IMG/VR virus record: IMGVR_UViG_3300043399_000587
Span: 60,790 to 124,789 of that record
DNA: 64,000 bases
DNA from: a virus
Direction: 5' to 3' (one strand)
The notes beneath the pieces were generated by a model. The model ran no database searches and was not told the DNA's origin. It was given only the letters and a program-made list of their open reading frames with translations. Made by a program: the position numbers and the translations under genes. Positions 34,551-42,705 of this stretch are shown piece after piece (the first letter of the stretch is position 1; the number at the start of each line of letters is the position of its first letter).

Positions 34551-35636
34551 ATGCATTACGTATTGAAATCTCAATCTGAGTATGCGTTATCCGAATCAGT
34601 GTTAAAAAACTACGGCTGCACAAAACTTTCAAATTATTTTGAAATTCACACTAATGGAAATATTAGTTTGTGTTGTTATACCTGGCTTCCTGTTTTTTGC
34701 GGTAACATTCTAGAAAATTCACCTGAAGAAATATTAAACAATACAAAAAGGTTGAAATTGATTGACGACATGAGTAAAGGAGAGTATACCGAGTGTAATG
34801 ATCATTGCCCTTATATTAGTGCTACGTTAAACGGCAGTAGATATCCATCTGAATGGGTAGTTCCAATAAATAGTTTTAATCAAGAAAAAAACATCAAACC
34901 TTATGTCATAGGATTAAGCTATGATACATCGTGTAATTTACAATGTCCAAGTTGTCGAAATAGCCTACAATTTTTTCAACTCGATGAAAATAAAAAATTA
35001 TCCGAGATTCATGAGAAAACAAAACAGTTTATTGATTTCTTATTGGCAAAGGGTATAAGCCTGATAATCGTTATTAGTGGTAGTTCTGATCCTTTTGCAG
35101 GACCCACATTTTGGAATTACTTGAAAGAGTTGTCTTTAAATCCTGAATCGGATATTAGATTACAATTAATAACCAATGGCACTTTAATGACACAAACTAA
35201 GCTACTAGAAATAAAACCTTTATTACCAAAGATAACACAAATTACTTTAAGCATAGATGCCGCTGATGAAACTACGTATAAAATAGTACGTAAAAATGGA
35301 TCTTTCAGAAAGTTAGAAGAAAATGTAAAGAATCTCAATGATTTAATTTCAAATGGGTTTTTACCAAATCTCAGAGTATTAGTATCTACATTTGTTGTCC
35401 AAAAGAGAAATTTTAGGGAAATGAAGGAATTTATATTGTGGCAATTGTGTTATAATAACATACACAAAATTTATTTTTCTGCAGTAGCACAATGGGGACA
35501 CATTAACGATATTGATTTTCAACTAAATTTTTGTCTTAATGAAGAAGAAAAAATAGAATTGAAAGAAATCTTGAAGGATCCAATATTTTCTCATCCTAAA
35601 GTTATGTTGGGTAATGTACTTAGTCTTATAAAGTGA
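34551..35636 (+). CDS. Radical SAM protein (twitch/SPASM-like), unknown substrate
   Basis: 361 aa. The CxxxCxxC 4Fe-4S motif is in 'YDTSCNLQCPSCRNS' (~residues 127-136), and 'VISGSSDPFAG' replaces the GGEP motif. Extra cysteines at the N-terminus ('ISLCCYTW', 'TECNDHCPY') could bind an auxiliary cluster. It lies exactly between queD and queE, so it may act on the deazaguanine or on a nearby sugar or peptide; this is inference. Clearly not QueE, which is the next gene. Confidence 0.75.
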   Translation: MHYVLKSQSEYALSESVLKNYGCTKLSNYFEIHTNGNISLCCYTWLPVFCGNILENSPEEILNNTKRLKLIDDMSKGEYTECNDHCPYISATLNGSRYPSEWVVPINSFNQEKNIKPYVIGLSYDTSCNLQCPSCRNSLQFFQLDENKKLSEIHEKTKQFIDFLLAKGISLIIVISGSSDPFAGPTFWNYLKELSLNPESDIRLQLITNGTLMTQTKLLEIKPLLPKITQITLSIDAADETTYKIVRKNGSFRKLEENVKNLNDLISNGFLPNLRVLVSTFVVQKRNFREMKEFILWQLCYNNIHKIYFSAVAQWGHINDIDFQLNFCLNEEEKIELKEILKDPIFSHPKVMLGNVLSLIK

Positions 35637-35640
35637 ATAT

Positions 35641-36492
35641 ATGAATCAAATTAAAGTTAGCGAATTGTTCTATTCAATACAAGGAGAAGGCAGATACATG
35701 GGTGTACCTAGTGTCTTTCTTCGAACATTTGGATGTAATTTCAAATGTGCAGGATTTGGCATGCCCAAAGGACAATTGAGTGAGGAGAGAATACAAGTTG
35801 CGCAATCCATAAAAACTTATAAAGATTATAAATCCCTACCACTTGTCAGCACAGGATGCGACAGCTATGCATCTTGGGACCCAGCTTTTAAACATCTTAG
35901 TCATTACTATAGTACCGCTGATATTGTTACTAGGATTATGGATTTACTTCCTAGACACAGTTGGCAAGATGAGCACTTGGTTATTACGGGCGGCGAACCG
36001 TTACTAGGATGGCAACAGTTGTATCCTGAATTACTAAGTCATCCAAACATGTTGCCTCTTAAAGAATTGACATTTGAAACAAACGGAACACAAGAGTTAG
36101 GTCCAGAACTTAAAAAGTTTTTTCAAAAGCAATGGCATAAACAGAAGGGTCTTGAGACTATTACATTTAGTGTTAGCGCAAAACTTTCTAGTAGCGGAGA
36201 GAAACGTGAAGATGCTATCTGTCCTGAAGTTGTGCGTGAGTACGAAATGTATGGACATGCATATTTAAAGTTTGTTATTGCTACGCAAGAAGATATTGAA
36301 GAAGTATTAGAAGTAGTAGACATTTATCGTAAGTCAGGTTTTATGGGTAACGTCTATGTCATGCCAGTAGGCGGAGTAGAGAAAGTTTACAATATGAATA
36401 ACAGAAAAGTGGCAGGGTTTGCAATGAAGCATGGTTTGAGATATAGTGACAGACTTCAAGTACCTCTTTTCAAGAACCTTTGGGGTACGTAA
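35641..36492 (+). CDS. queE: 7-carboxy-7-deazaguanine synthase (QueE), insertion variant
   Basis: 283 aa. 'SIQGEGRYMG' and 'VFLRTFGCNFKC' open the radical SAM fold; 'VITGGEPLLGWQ' is the SAM-binding GGEP. Cluster cysteines are C32 and C36, but the third appears to be C73 in 'TGCDSYASW' (equivalent to the usual WCDTxYxW), after a ~34-residue insertion. Converts CPH4 to CDG. No QueC is in the window to carry CDG on to preQ0. Confidence 0.88.
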   Translation: MNQIKVSELFYSIQGEGRYMGVPSVFLRTFGCNFKCAGFGMPKGQLSEERIQVAQSIKTYKDYKSLPLVSTGCDSYASWDPAFKHLSHYYSTADIVTRIMDLLPRHSWQDEHLVITGGEPLLGWQQLYPELLSHPNMLPLKELTFETNGTQELGPELKKFFQKQWHKQKGLETITFSVSAKLSSSGEKREDAICPEVVREYEMYGHAYLKFVIATQEDIEEVLEVVDIYRKSGFMGNVYVMPVGGVEKVYNMNNRKVAGFAMKHGLRYSDRLQVPLFKNLWGT

Positions 36493-36678
36493 AATAGTAT
36501 CATAAATATATATTTATATCACGGTAGATTTTGGCATGGATGCCCGAAAACATATGACCCCGAAATGATTCATCCTATAGTTAAACTACCCATGAAAGAT
36601 TTATATGAAAAAACAATCATGTATGAAACCAAAATCAAAAATGCAGGATATAACCTAATAGTAAAATGGGGAACTTAA
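36493..36678 (+). pseudogene. C-terminal remnant of a VSR/PD-(D/E)xK-like endonuclease
   Basis: An open frame with no usable start codon reads 'YLYHGRFWHGCPKTYDPEMI...LYEKTIMYETKIKNAGYNLIVKWGT'. That is the C-terminal pattern of phage endonucleases ('FHGxxWHGNPxxY...LYxKTxxxExxIxxxGYNLxxIW'). The N-terminal half, with the catalytic acids, is missing. It overlaps the next gene by one base (TAATG). It fills the 185-bp gap after queE. Confidence 0.55.
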
Positions 36679-36860
36679 TGACAAGAGTAATTTTGACACC
36701 TAATCAATTTGAAAAAATCAAAGAAGTATTTGAACAATATGATGTTGATTATGTAGAATGGAACGAAGAATCTAGTAGTGGAATTGGTCCTACAGTTACG
36801 CTTAGGTTTCAACCAAAAAAAGATGTAATTATTGACATTACAGATTTAAGGAGCTGGTAA
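36678..36860 (+). CDS. Hypothetical protein (60 aa)
   Basis: Start chosen at the ATG overlapping the remnant's stop, with GGGG upstream. Acidic and compact: 'FEKIKEVFEQYDVDYVEWNEESSSGIGPTVTLRF'. Overlaps the next gene by one base. No family recognised. Confidence 0.6.
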   Translation: MTRVILTPNQFEKIKEVFEQYDVDYVEWNEESSSGIGPTVTLRFQPKKDVIIDITDLRSW

Positions 36861-37087
36861 TGTTTTACGTCAATGATCCCGAATTTGGGTTTAAAACACG
36901 TTGTATAGGTACTGAGTTAAAATTTGTATTCTTTCCTAAACGGTGTTTTATTAGTGAAAAAATATTGTGGTTAGAGTATGCTTACCGACAAACAGCAATG
37001 TATACTGGTCCCGGTGAGCCTGTGTTTGAATACCGTTGGTATGACAAAACAGAATTTATTATAGCAAAGATAAAAGAAACAATTTAA
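36860..37087 (+). CDS. Hypothetical protein (75 aa)
   Basis: MFYVNDPEFGFKTRCIG..., aromatic-rich, with 'YRQTAMYTGPGEPVFEYRWYDKTEFI'. One-base overlaps on both sides place it in the glycosyltransferase operon. Function unknown. Confidence 0.6.
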   Translation: MFYVNDPEFGFKTRCIGTELKFVFFPKRCFISEKILWLEYAYRQTAMYTGPGEPVFEYRWYDKTEFIIAKIKETI

Positions 37088-37290
37088 TGGAAACACATAA
37101 AAGAACAATAGCTAGAATGATTAGCTATCGTATTACAGCCTGGTTATTCACTATATTATGGACATATATGTTTACAGGAAACATCGGGCAAGCGACAGGT
37201 TTTGCTACTGCATTACATATTTTACTGAGTGTCGATTATTATATTCATGAACGAATTTGGCTTAAAATTAAATGGGGTAAAACAGAGTGA
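37087..37290 (+). CDS. DUF2061-like small membrane protein
   Basis: 67 aa. 'KRTIARMISYRITAWLFTILWTYMFTG...A..HILLSVDYYIHERIWLKIKWG' is the DUF2061 signature: two membrane spans and a terminal Y-Y-I-H-E-R-x-W. Role unknown. Next to glycosyltransferase and epimerase genes. Stop overlaps the GTG of the next gene. Confidence 0.8.
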   Translation: METHKRTIARMISYRITAWLFTILWTYMFTGNIGQATGFATALHILLSVDYYIHERIWLKIKWGKTE

Positions 37291-38624
37291 AGACTTATCA
37301 AAAACGGATAGGATTCTTGGTTAGTTATCAAACACTAATTCCACATGGTGGTATTGGTCAATTTGCAAAAAGTTTTTGCGAGTTAATGGATGAATACAAT
37401 ATCAAGGTTGATATCATAACAGATAAAGAACCTAAAGATAATGAATTCGTAAAGTCATTGAAGGCAAACATCATTGCACCACTTAGTTCATTGCCATATA
37501 CTGACCATAGCAATATCTTTATGTATGGTGATACGTTTTGCTATGAGCGTATGGTTAACTTTCGAAATGCTATCATAGAAGCACTAGAACACAACCTATA
37601 TGATGCTTTTATCTGTAATACATACGAATCTATACAGGTAGCATTAACAATGGGTCTTGAAGATTGTATCCAAGTAATAGCTTATACACATTTAGAAAGT
37701 CAAATCTTCAAAGATACTAAGAATCCATTTTTACATTCTACTAACGACATGATGCGTAAGCAACTTGAATGTAACAGTTTATGGATTGGAACACAAAGTA
37801 AATTTAATCAAATCTCAATGAGCAATGGATCATGGTATCTTCCTATCCCCATTACTGAAAGAGCATTGCTAGAAGAATATAAAGGTCATCGTGAGGGTGT
37901 ACTATTTGTAGGTCGTTGGGAAGAAGGAAAGAATCCTGAACTATTCATTGACTTGATAGAACAAACAAAGTTACCTGCTAAGGTAATGACTAGCCCCAAT
38001 GGTGTGAAGAAATTTGAAGACCGACTAAAAAAGATTGGCGTTTCTTATGATGTACGTGCCAGTATTGTAGGACAAGAGAAAGTAGACTTTATCAAGAGTT
38101 CACGCATTGCATTTAATCCTAGTATTGTTGAAAGCTATGGTATGGCGTTCTACGAACAGCACATACAATTGCCCACACTAGTGTTAGAAAATCAACGTTG
38201 GACTAATAACTTCAATGAGGAGTTTTTCTATAAATGTACTAAAAAGAACATGGCACAAAAGGCACTAGAATTGTATGAGAAGTTTGAAAAACCAGAAACT
38301 TACTACAGTTTGGGTGCATTAGAACATGCCAACTCTATAGAGAAAAGAGCATTTCATCGTTGGAATGATTGTTTTCATGAGTTTTCAGCAAAACAGTCAA
38401 ACACTAATACGGCAAAAATTTGTCAGGAAACTACAGTAAAGCTACAAGATTACATCAGAGAACTAAATCGTAAAATTATTTGTATTGATGATATTCGTAG
38501 TGTGTTAGCTAACAAACACAAATTTCGTGTCATCTATACTGACGAAGATACATATTTGACCAAAGACCCTAACTTTGAACCCAAAGAAGAAGTAACGGGC
38601 TTGGCATTATTTGAAGAAATGTAA
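37287..38624 (+). CDS. GT-B glycosyltransferase (GT4-like)
   Basis: 445 aa, GTG start. 'ISYQTLIPHGGIGQFAKSF'-type Gly-rich N-terminus; donor-domain motifs 'GVLFVGRWEEGKNPELFIDLIE' and 'AFNPSIVESYGMAFYEQHIQLPTLVLE' (E-x(7)-E). The last ~60 residues are an extra helical region. Probably uses a nucleotide sugar made by the adjacent epimerase and earlier sugar-activation genes. Confidence 0.85.
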   Translation: MKTYQKRIGFLVSYQTLIPHGGIGQFAKSFCELMDEYNIKVDIITDKEPKDNEFVKSLKANIIAPLSSLPYTDHSNIFMYGDTFCYERMVNFRNAIIEALEHNLYDAFICNTYESIQVALTMGLEDCIQVIAYTHLESQIFKDTKNPFLHSTNDMMRKQLECNSLWIGTQSKFNQISMSNGSWYLPIPITERALLEEYKGHREGVLFVGRWEEGKNPELFIDLIEQTKLPAKVMTSPNGVKKFEDRLKKIGVSYDVRASIVGQEKVDFIKSSRIAFNPSIVESYGMAFYEQHIQLPTLVLENQRWTNNFNEEFFYKCTKKNMAQKALELYEKFEKPETYYSLGALEHANSIEKRAFHRWNDCFHEFSAKQSNTNTAKICQETTVKLQDYIRELNRKIICIDDIRSVLANKHKFRVIYTDEDTYLTKDPNFEPKEEVTGLALFEEM

Positions 38625-39451
38625 TGAAGAAGATTTTAATTACGGGCAGCGCAGGATACATAGGTTCACATTTATGTGATATGTTGATGGGAGAATATGA
38701 AGTTCACGGACTAGATATTGCACCACAAAAAGTAGAGATAGATAAATTTTACAACATCGACATTAATAAACAATTTTTAATCGATGGTATAGAGTTTGAT
38801 GCAGTCATACATCTAGCTGCACTAACCAGTGTAGGTGAAAGTCAAGAAAGGCCAATCAGCTATTACATTACTAACCTAAACGGCACAATGAATGTACTAA
38901 ACAAATGTAAGACAAAGAATTTTATATTTGCAAGTACAGGAGCAGCACAAGATTGTCTAAGTGCCTATGGTGTTAGTAAACGTGCAGCAGAAGATGTAGT
39001 TCGTGCATATACAAAAATGGCAGGGGCCGAGTATACAATCTTTAGATTTTATAATGTAATTGGTTCTACTGTAACAATGCCGACGAATCCTGATGGATTG
39101 TTTTATAATTTAAACAAAGCACGTGAATCAGGATCTTTTACTATATACGGCAATGATTACCCTAACACTAGCGACGGTACATGTGTACGTGATTATTTGC
39201 ACGTAGAAGAAGTTTGTCATTCTATCAAGATGGCTATAGAGAAACCTGCCAATAACACAGAATGCTTAGGACACGGTGTAGGATATACAGTTAGAGAAAT
39301 AGTAGATTTATTCCAACGTGTCAATGATTGTGACTTTGATATTGTCAAAGGTCCTCGTCGTGATGGTGATATTGAATACTATGTGTTAGAGAACGTAAGT
39401 CCGTATATGAAAAATCTATACTCTATCGAGGATTTGTTAAAGATACAATAA
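38624..39451 (+). CDS. NAD-dependent sugar epimerase (GalE-like)
   Basis: 275 aa short-chain dehydrogenase/reductase. Nucleotide-binding 'ITGSAGYIGSHL' (GxxGxxG) at residues 7-14, 'VIHLAALTSVGES', the catalytic Ser/Tyr/Lys in 'FASTGAAQ' and 'YGVSKRAAED', and 'GDGTCVRDYLHVEEV'. GalE-like UDP-hexose 4-epimerase is the best guess, though it is shorter than GalE (~338). One-base overlap with the glycosyltransferase. Confidence 0.85.
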   Translation: MKKILITGSAGYIGSHLCDMLMGEYEVHGLDIAPQKVEIDKFYNIDINKQFLIDGIEFDAVIHLAALTSVGESQERPISYYITNLNGTMNVLNKCKTKNFIFASTGAAQDCLSAYGVSKRAAEDVVRAYTKMAGAEYTIFRFYNVIGSTVTMPTNPDGLFYNLNKARESGSFTIYGNDYPNTSDGTCVRDYLHVEEVCHSIKMAIEKPANNTECLGHGVGYTVREIVDLFQRVNDCDFDIVKGPRRDGDIEYYVLENVSPYMKNLYSIEDLLKIQ

Positions 39452-39670
39452 ATGTTTTCAGTTATTATCAAAAACAAAGATAGTAATGAGATAAGCCGAC
39501 TTGTCAAAGAACTAAAAGATAGTGGTTTGACAGTCGGCGTTGATTTTGATTTTATGTATTCTACCGGTAAGTATGATTGGGAAATGCAAACTGAAATACC
39601 CAGACAAACTGAATTTGTATTTTACAATGAACAGGCAGGTTTAATTTTTTCTTTGAAGTACTTAGATTAG
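39452..39670 (+). CDS. Hypothetical protein (72 aa)
   Basis: Begins directly after the epimerase stop. 'VKELKDSGLTVGVDFDFMYSTGKYDWEM...RQTEFVFYNEQAGLIFSLKYLD' suggests a small alpha/beta protein. Its stop overlaps the stop of the convergent GP88-family gene. Function unknown. Confidence 0.65.
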   Translation: MFSVIIKNKDSNEISRLVKELKDSGLTVGVDFDFMYSTGKYDWEMQTEIPRQTEFVFYNEQAGLIFSLKYLD

Positions 39671-41061
39671 TGCTTCAATAGTAATGTACTTAGAACCCCT
39701 GCACTCTTAGCTGTAATATCTGGTTCACCGGGAGTAATAATGACATTGTATTGAACTGGTGTCTTTTCTTTTCCCCCATTGGTCTTAGCATCCCATTCAT
39801 CATAACTTAATATACTGCTAGGACTTAACTTGTATTCCTGTGCCAATCGATTTTTTAATTCAGGTAACTTACTAGGTATCACTTGCCATTGGCCTTCTGG
39901 ACCCTTAACTAAGTTCTTCTTTTCATCCTTAATTAATAAATCATAGAATAAGTCACTAGGAACAATTCTACTATTTTTTGTTGTTTCTAATTCAGGATCT
40001 TGTGCTTTAATTTTTTTCTCTTGGCTAGTACTTGCACCCTCACTCCAATTGATCATGAAGTTATCTGGTTTTTTACCTAATGCAACGTCAGCAACTTTCG
40101 TATATGCATAGAAATCAACGTTTGGTAATTCACTTGCTAACTTAAATGCCATTGCAGCATATTCTGGACTAAAGAAATCACCAGCATCATGCCAACGAAT
40201 ACTTACCTTGTAGCCGCCCTTCTTACCTTTTGCTTCTTCTTTAGTAATCTCTGCTTTTAATTGATTGAAGAACCCGTCTGGGTCATTTAACAAATATGTA
40301 AGAATCCTACCGTCGCTTAGCCATGGTCCTTGGAACTGCACCTTACCACCTTTCATAGCAAAGCAATCTACTTTACAACTGCCGGCGCCCGGACAAGTGT
40401 TAACGATAATTAATTCATCCGTTTGTTCGTCAAGTGCAATACCAACTAATGCAGCAAAACCAATATTAAAGAATTGTTCTAATGCACCATCACTATGCTT
40501 CATCTTCTCATTCTTTTTGAGAAGTGCTTTTGGTCTTTCTGCTAGTGCTGCCTTAATGGCATCAGTATTATATTTTTTACCTTCTTCGTTATAGTAACCA
40601 ATTACGCTACTGCGGTGAATATATGGTAGTTTGTATTTGTCAGTTTTTTGTTTTTGTTGTGTGCGAATGCGATCTAAATAATCGGTTAACTCTTTATCAC
40701 CGATTGGACGAGTAGGAGCAGCAAGTTTGGTTGCCTCCGCTACACCTTCTTTTTGATTAAGTTCATCGGCCTTTTTCTGAGCAGCATCTTTACTAATGAA
40801 ATCAGTAGCACCTAACTTATTAGCCCATACCCTACGTTTTTGATATCCCGTAATAACATAGTAACGCCCTGTAGCCACAGATTGTTCTACACGCCAATAA
40901 GTAGATTCACCTCTTTTGGCCTCATCAATTTCCTTTTCATCTTCAGGTTCTTCACCGGCATCACTCTTAGCAACGAATTGCTGAGGTGTCATAATTTGTA
41001 TACCTTCAGGGGCTCCAGGTAGTTTTGGTTCGGCGCCTTCCATTAATTCTATGTATTTCAT
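39667..41061 (-). CDS. GP88-family protein with CTS-like N-terminus
   Basis: 464 aa. N-terminus MKYIELMEGAE contains the L-x-E pattern of the packaged-protein leaders. Residues ~1-120 contain a charged linker with 'GVAE' and 'YWRVEQSVATGRYYVITGYQKRRVWANKLG'. The core has 'NTCPGAGSCKVDCFAMKGGKVQF' and 'VSIRWHDAGDFFS', characteristic of the phage gene-product-88 family with conserved Cys that may bind metal or an Fe-S cluster. Enzymatic role unknown. A rare - strand gene, away from the other CTS genes. Confidence 0.75.
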   Translation of the reverse strand: MKYIELMEGAEPKLPGAPEGIQIMTPQQFVAKSDAGEEPEDEKEIDEAKRGESTYWRVEQSVATGRYYVITGYQKRRVWANKLGATDFISKDAAQKKADELNQKEGVAEATKLAAPTRPIGDKELTDYLDRIRTQQKQKTDKYKLPYIHRSSVIGYYNEEGKKYNTDAIKAALAERPKALLKKNEKMKHSDGALEQFFNIGFAALVGIALDEQTDELIIVNTCPGAGSCKVDCFAMKGGKVQFQGPWLSDGRILTYLLNDPDGFFNQLKAEITKEEAKGKKGGYKVSIRWHDAGDFFSPEYAAMAFKLASELPNVDFYAYTKVADVALGKKPDNFMINWSEGASTSQEKKIKAQDPELETTKNSRIVPSDLFYDLLIKDEKKNLVKGPEGQWQVIPSKLPELKNRLAQEYKLSPSSILSYDEWDAKTNGGKEKTPVQYNVIITPGEPDITAKSAGVLSTLLLKH

Positions 41062-41077
41062 GTTGATTTCCGTAAAT

Positions 41078-41107
41078 TTGACAATAAATTATCTTTTGTG
41101 TTACACT
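41078..41107 (+). promoter_or_regulatory. Sigma-70 promoter of uvsE
   Basis: TTGACA (41078-41083), 18-bp spacer, TACACT (41102-41107), 30 bases before the uvsE ATG at 41137. Confidence 0.6.
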
Positions 41108-41136
41108 ATATAGATATTTATCATATTGGACATCTT

Positions 41137-42171
41137 ATGCACACTTTCGACACATCCATTAAACGCATCGGCTTTGCATGCAAATGGGCAGAAATCAACA
41201 AAAAAAAGGAAATCGTTAGTACCGAAGGTCTCAATACAGGCGGTACTACCCATGCATGGGCTAAACGTCAAAAATCTAGGAAAATTGTTGAAGACAAGCT
41301 TATTGATGTTGCCAAACGCAATATTCTTAATACTCATGCACTTGTCAAAAAAGTAGCACAATTGCCAAAACCACTGCGTATGTTGCGTATCACCAGTGAC
41401 ATGTTTTCATTCTACACTATGGATGAATACAAAGACTTTTGGCATAGCACTGAAGTTCAGAATTCCCTCGAACGTTGGATGGCTCCAATTGGCGAAACTG
41501 CGCGCCAGCACGATGTTCGTCTTAGTTTTCACCCAGACCAATTCGTAGTTCTTGCGAGTGATCGTCCTGAGGTAGTAAATAAGAGTATAGAGGAGTTTGA
41601 ATATCATGCAGATATGGCCCGTTTCATGGGGTACGGTAAACAATTTCAGGACATTAAAATCAACGTCCACATCTCGGGTCGCGCCGGTCCAGAAGGCATC
41701 CGACAGGCCTACAAGAGATTGTCTACAGAAGCACGAAATGGTCTCACAATCGAAAACGAAGAAATCAGTTGGGGTCTCGATTCTTGCTTAGAATTGTCTG
41801 ATCTTGTTCCCATCGTACTAGATATTCATCACCACTGGATACACACAGGAGAATACATTGAAAATAATGACGACCGTATTAAAATGGTTATTGATAGTTG
41901 GCGTGGTGTTCGCCCTGCTATGCACTATTCCGTCTCTAGGGAAGATGTACTTATTGGCCATCCCGGACACGAACGCCCCGCTCTTCGGACGCTACTAGAG
42001 AGTGGGCATAACAAGCAAAAGCTACGTGCCCATAGTGACTACTACTGGAACAAAGCCGTCAATCAATGGGCTGTGTCACACAACGAATGGGCAGACATTA
42101 TGTGTGAGAGCAAGGCGAAAAATCTCGCATCATTCAAACTTTATGAGGAATATGTAAATGGGAATATTTGA
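41137..42171 (+). CDS. uvsE: UV-damage endonuclease (UvsE/UvdE)
   Basis: 344 aa from ATG 41137; an ATG 13 codons upstream lies inside the promoter. TIM-barrel nuclease signatures: 'KRIGFACKW', 'ITSDMFSFYTM', 'RLSFHPDQFVVLASDRPEVV', 'INVHISGRAG', 'LTIENEEISWGLD' and 'VLDIHHHWIH', which hold the metal-binding His/Asp/Glu. Nicks DNA 5' of cyclobutane dimers and 6-4 photoproducts, starting excision repair; useful to a phage exposed to sunlight. The 3' end overlaps the next gene by 14 bp. Confidence 0.92.
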   Translation: MHTFDTSIKRIGFACKWAEINKKKEIVSTEGLNTGGTTHAWAKRQKSRKIVEDKLIDVAKRNILNTHALVKKVAQLPKPLRMLRITSDMFSFYTMDEYKDFWHSTEVQNSLERWMAPIGETARQHDVRLSFHPDQFVVLASDRPEVVNKSIEEFEYHADMARFMGYGKQFQDIKINVHISGRAGPEGIRQAYKRLSTEARNGLTIENEEISWGLDSCLELSDLVPIVLDIHHHWIHTGEYIENNDDRIKMVIDSWRGVRPAMHYSVSREDVLIGHPGHERPALRTLLESGHNKQKLRAHSDYYWNKAVNQWAVSHNEWADIMCESKAKNLASFKLYEEYVNGNI

Positions 42172-42619
42172 CAAGCTATTTGGTAAAAAAGAGGTAAAGG
42201 AGCCCTTGCCGGCTCCTAGTCCGGTTTCTGAACCCAAACCTGAAAAAGAGAAAAAACCTCGTAAACCTCGCAAACCTCGCGCAAAGACACCTCCCAAAGA
42301 GTTGTCACCTAAAGAATTAGCGACACAGAACGGCGAACCCTACATTAACATTCTTAAAATGGAACTAGATCCCAATGATGTTAATAATGGGGCATTTGAA
42401 CTTGATTGGAATGATAAATTCGTACTGAATCTGATACGTGCCGGATACAAGATTCGTAAGGAAGATACTGAACAACAAATTGTGGATCGTTGGTTTCAAA
42501 CAGTCTGTAGAAACATTGCATTGGAAATTTATGAACAACAGCAAGCAGATCCTGATAAACGTGACATGAGGGTAATTAGGTCTAGAGATATAGGTGATGG
42601 TAGGTCTGAGGTCAGTTAA
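42158..42619 (+). CDS. Conserved T4-like phage protein with basic linker (153 aa)
   Basis: N-terminal 'MGIFDKLFGKKE', then a Pro/Lys/Arg low-complexity linker (KKPRKPRKPRAK), then a conserved domain 'NGEPYINILKMELDPNDVNNGAFELDWNDKFVLNLIRAGY...IVDRWFQTVCRN'. Resembles a family I associate with T4-like cyanophages; function unknown. The linker suggests DNA binding or flexible tethering. Confidence 0.7.
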   Translation: MGIFDKLFGKKEVKEPLPAPSPVSEPKPEKEKKPRKPRKPRAKTPPKELSPKELATQNGEPYINILKMELDPNDVNNGAFELDWNDKFVLNLIRAGYKIRKEDTEQQIVDRWFQTVCRNIALEIYEQQQADPDKRDMRVIRSRDIGDGRSEVS

Positions 42620-42641
42620 TATTTTGGATACCCAAAAATCG

Positions 42642-42670
42642 TTGACATTTAATCTAAATAGTAGTATATT
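42642..42670 (+). promoter_or_regulatory. Sigma-70 promoter of the RNase H-like gene
   Basis: TTGACA (42642-42647), 17-bp spacer, TATATT (42665-42670), ~35 bases before the ATG at 42706. Confidence 0.7.
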
Positions 42671-42705
42671 TACGACTGTCTGTACCACTATATACTATCC
42701 CACAC

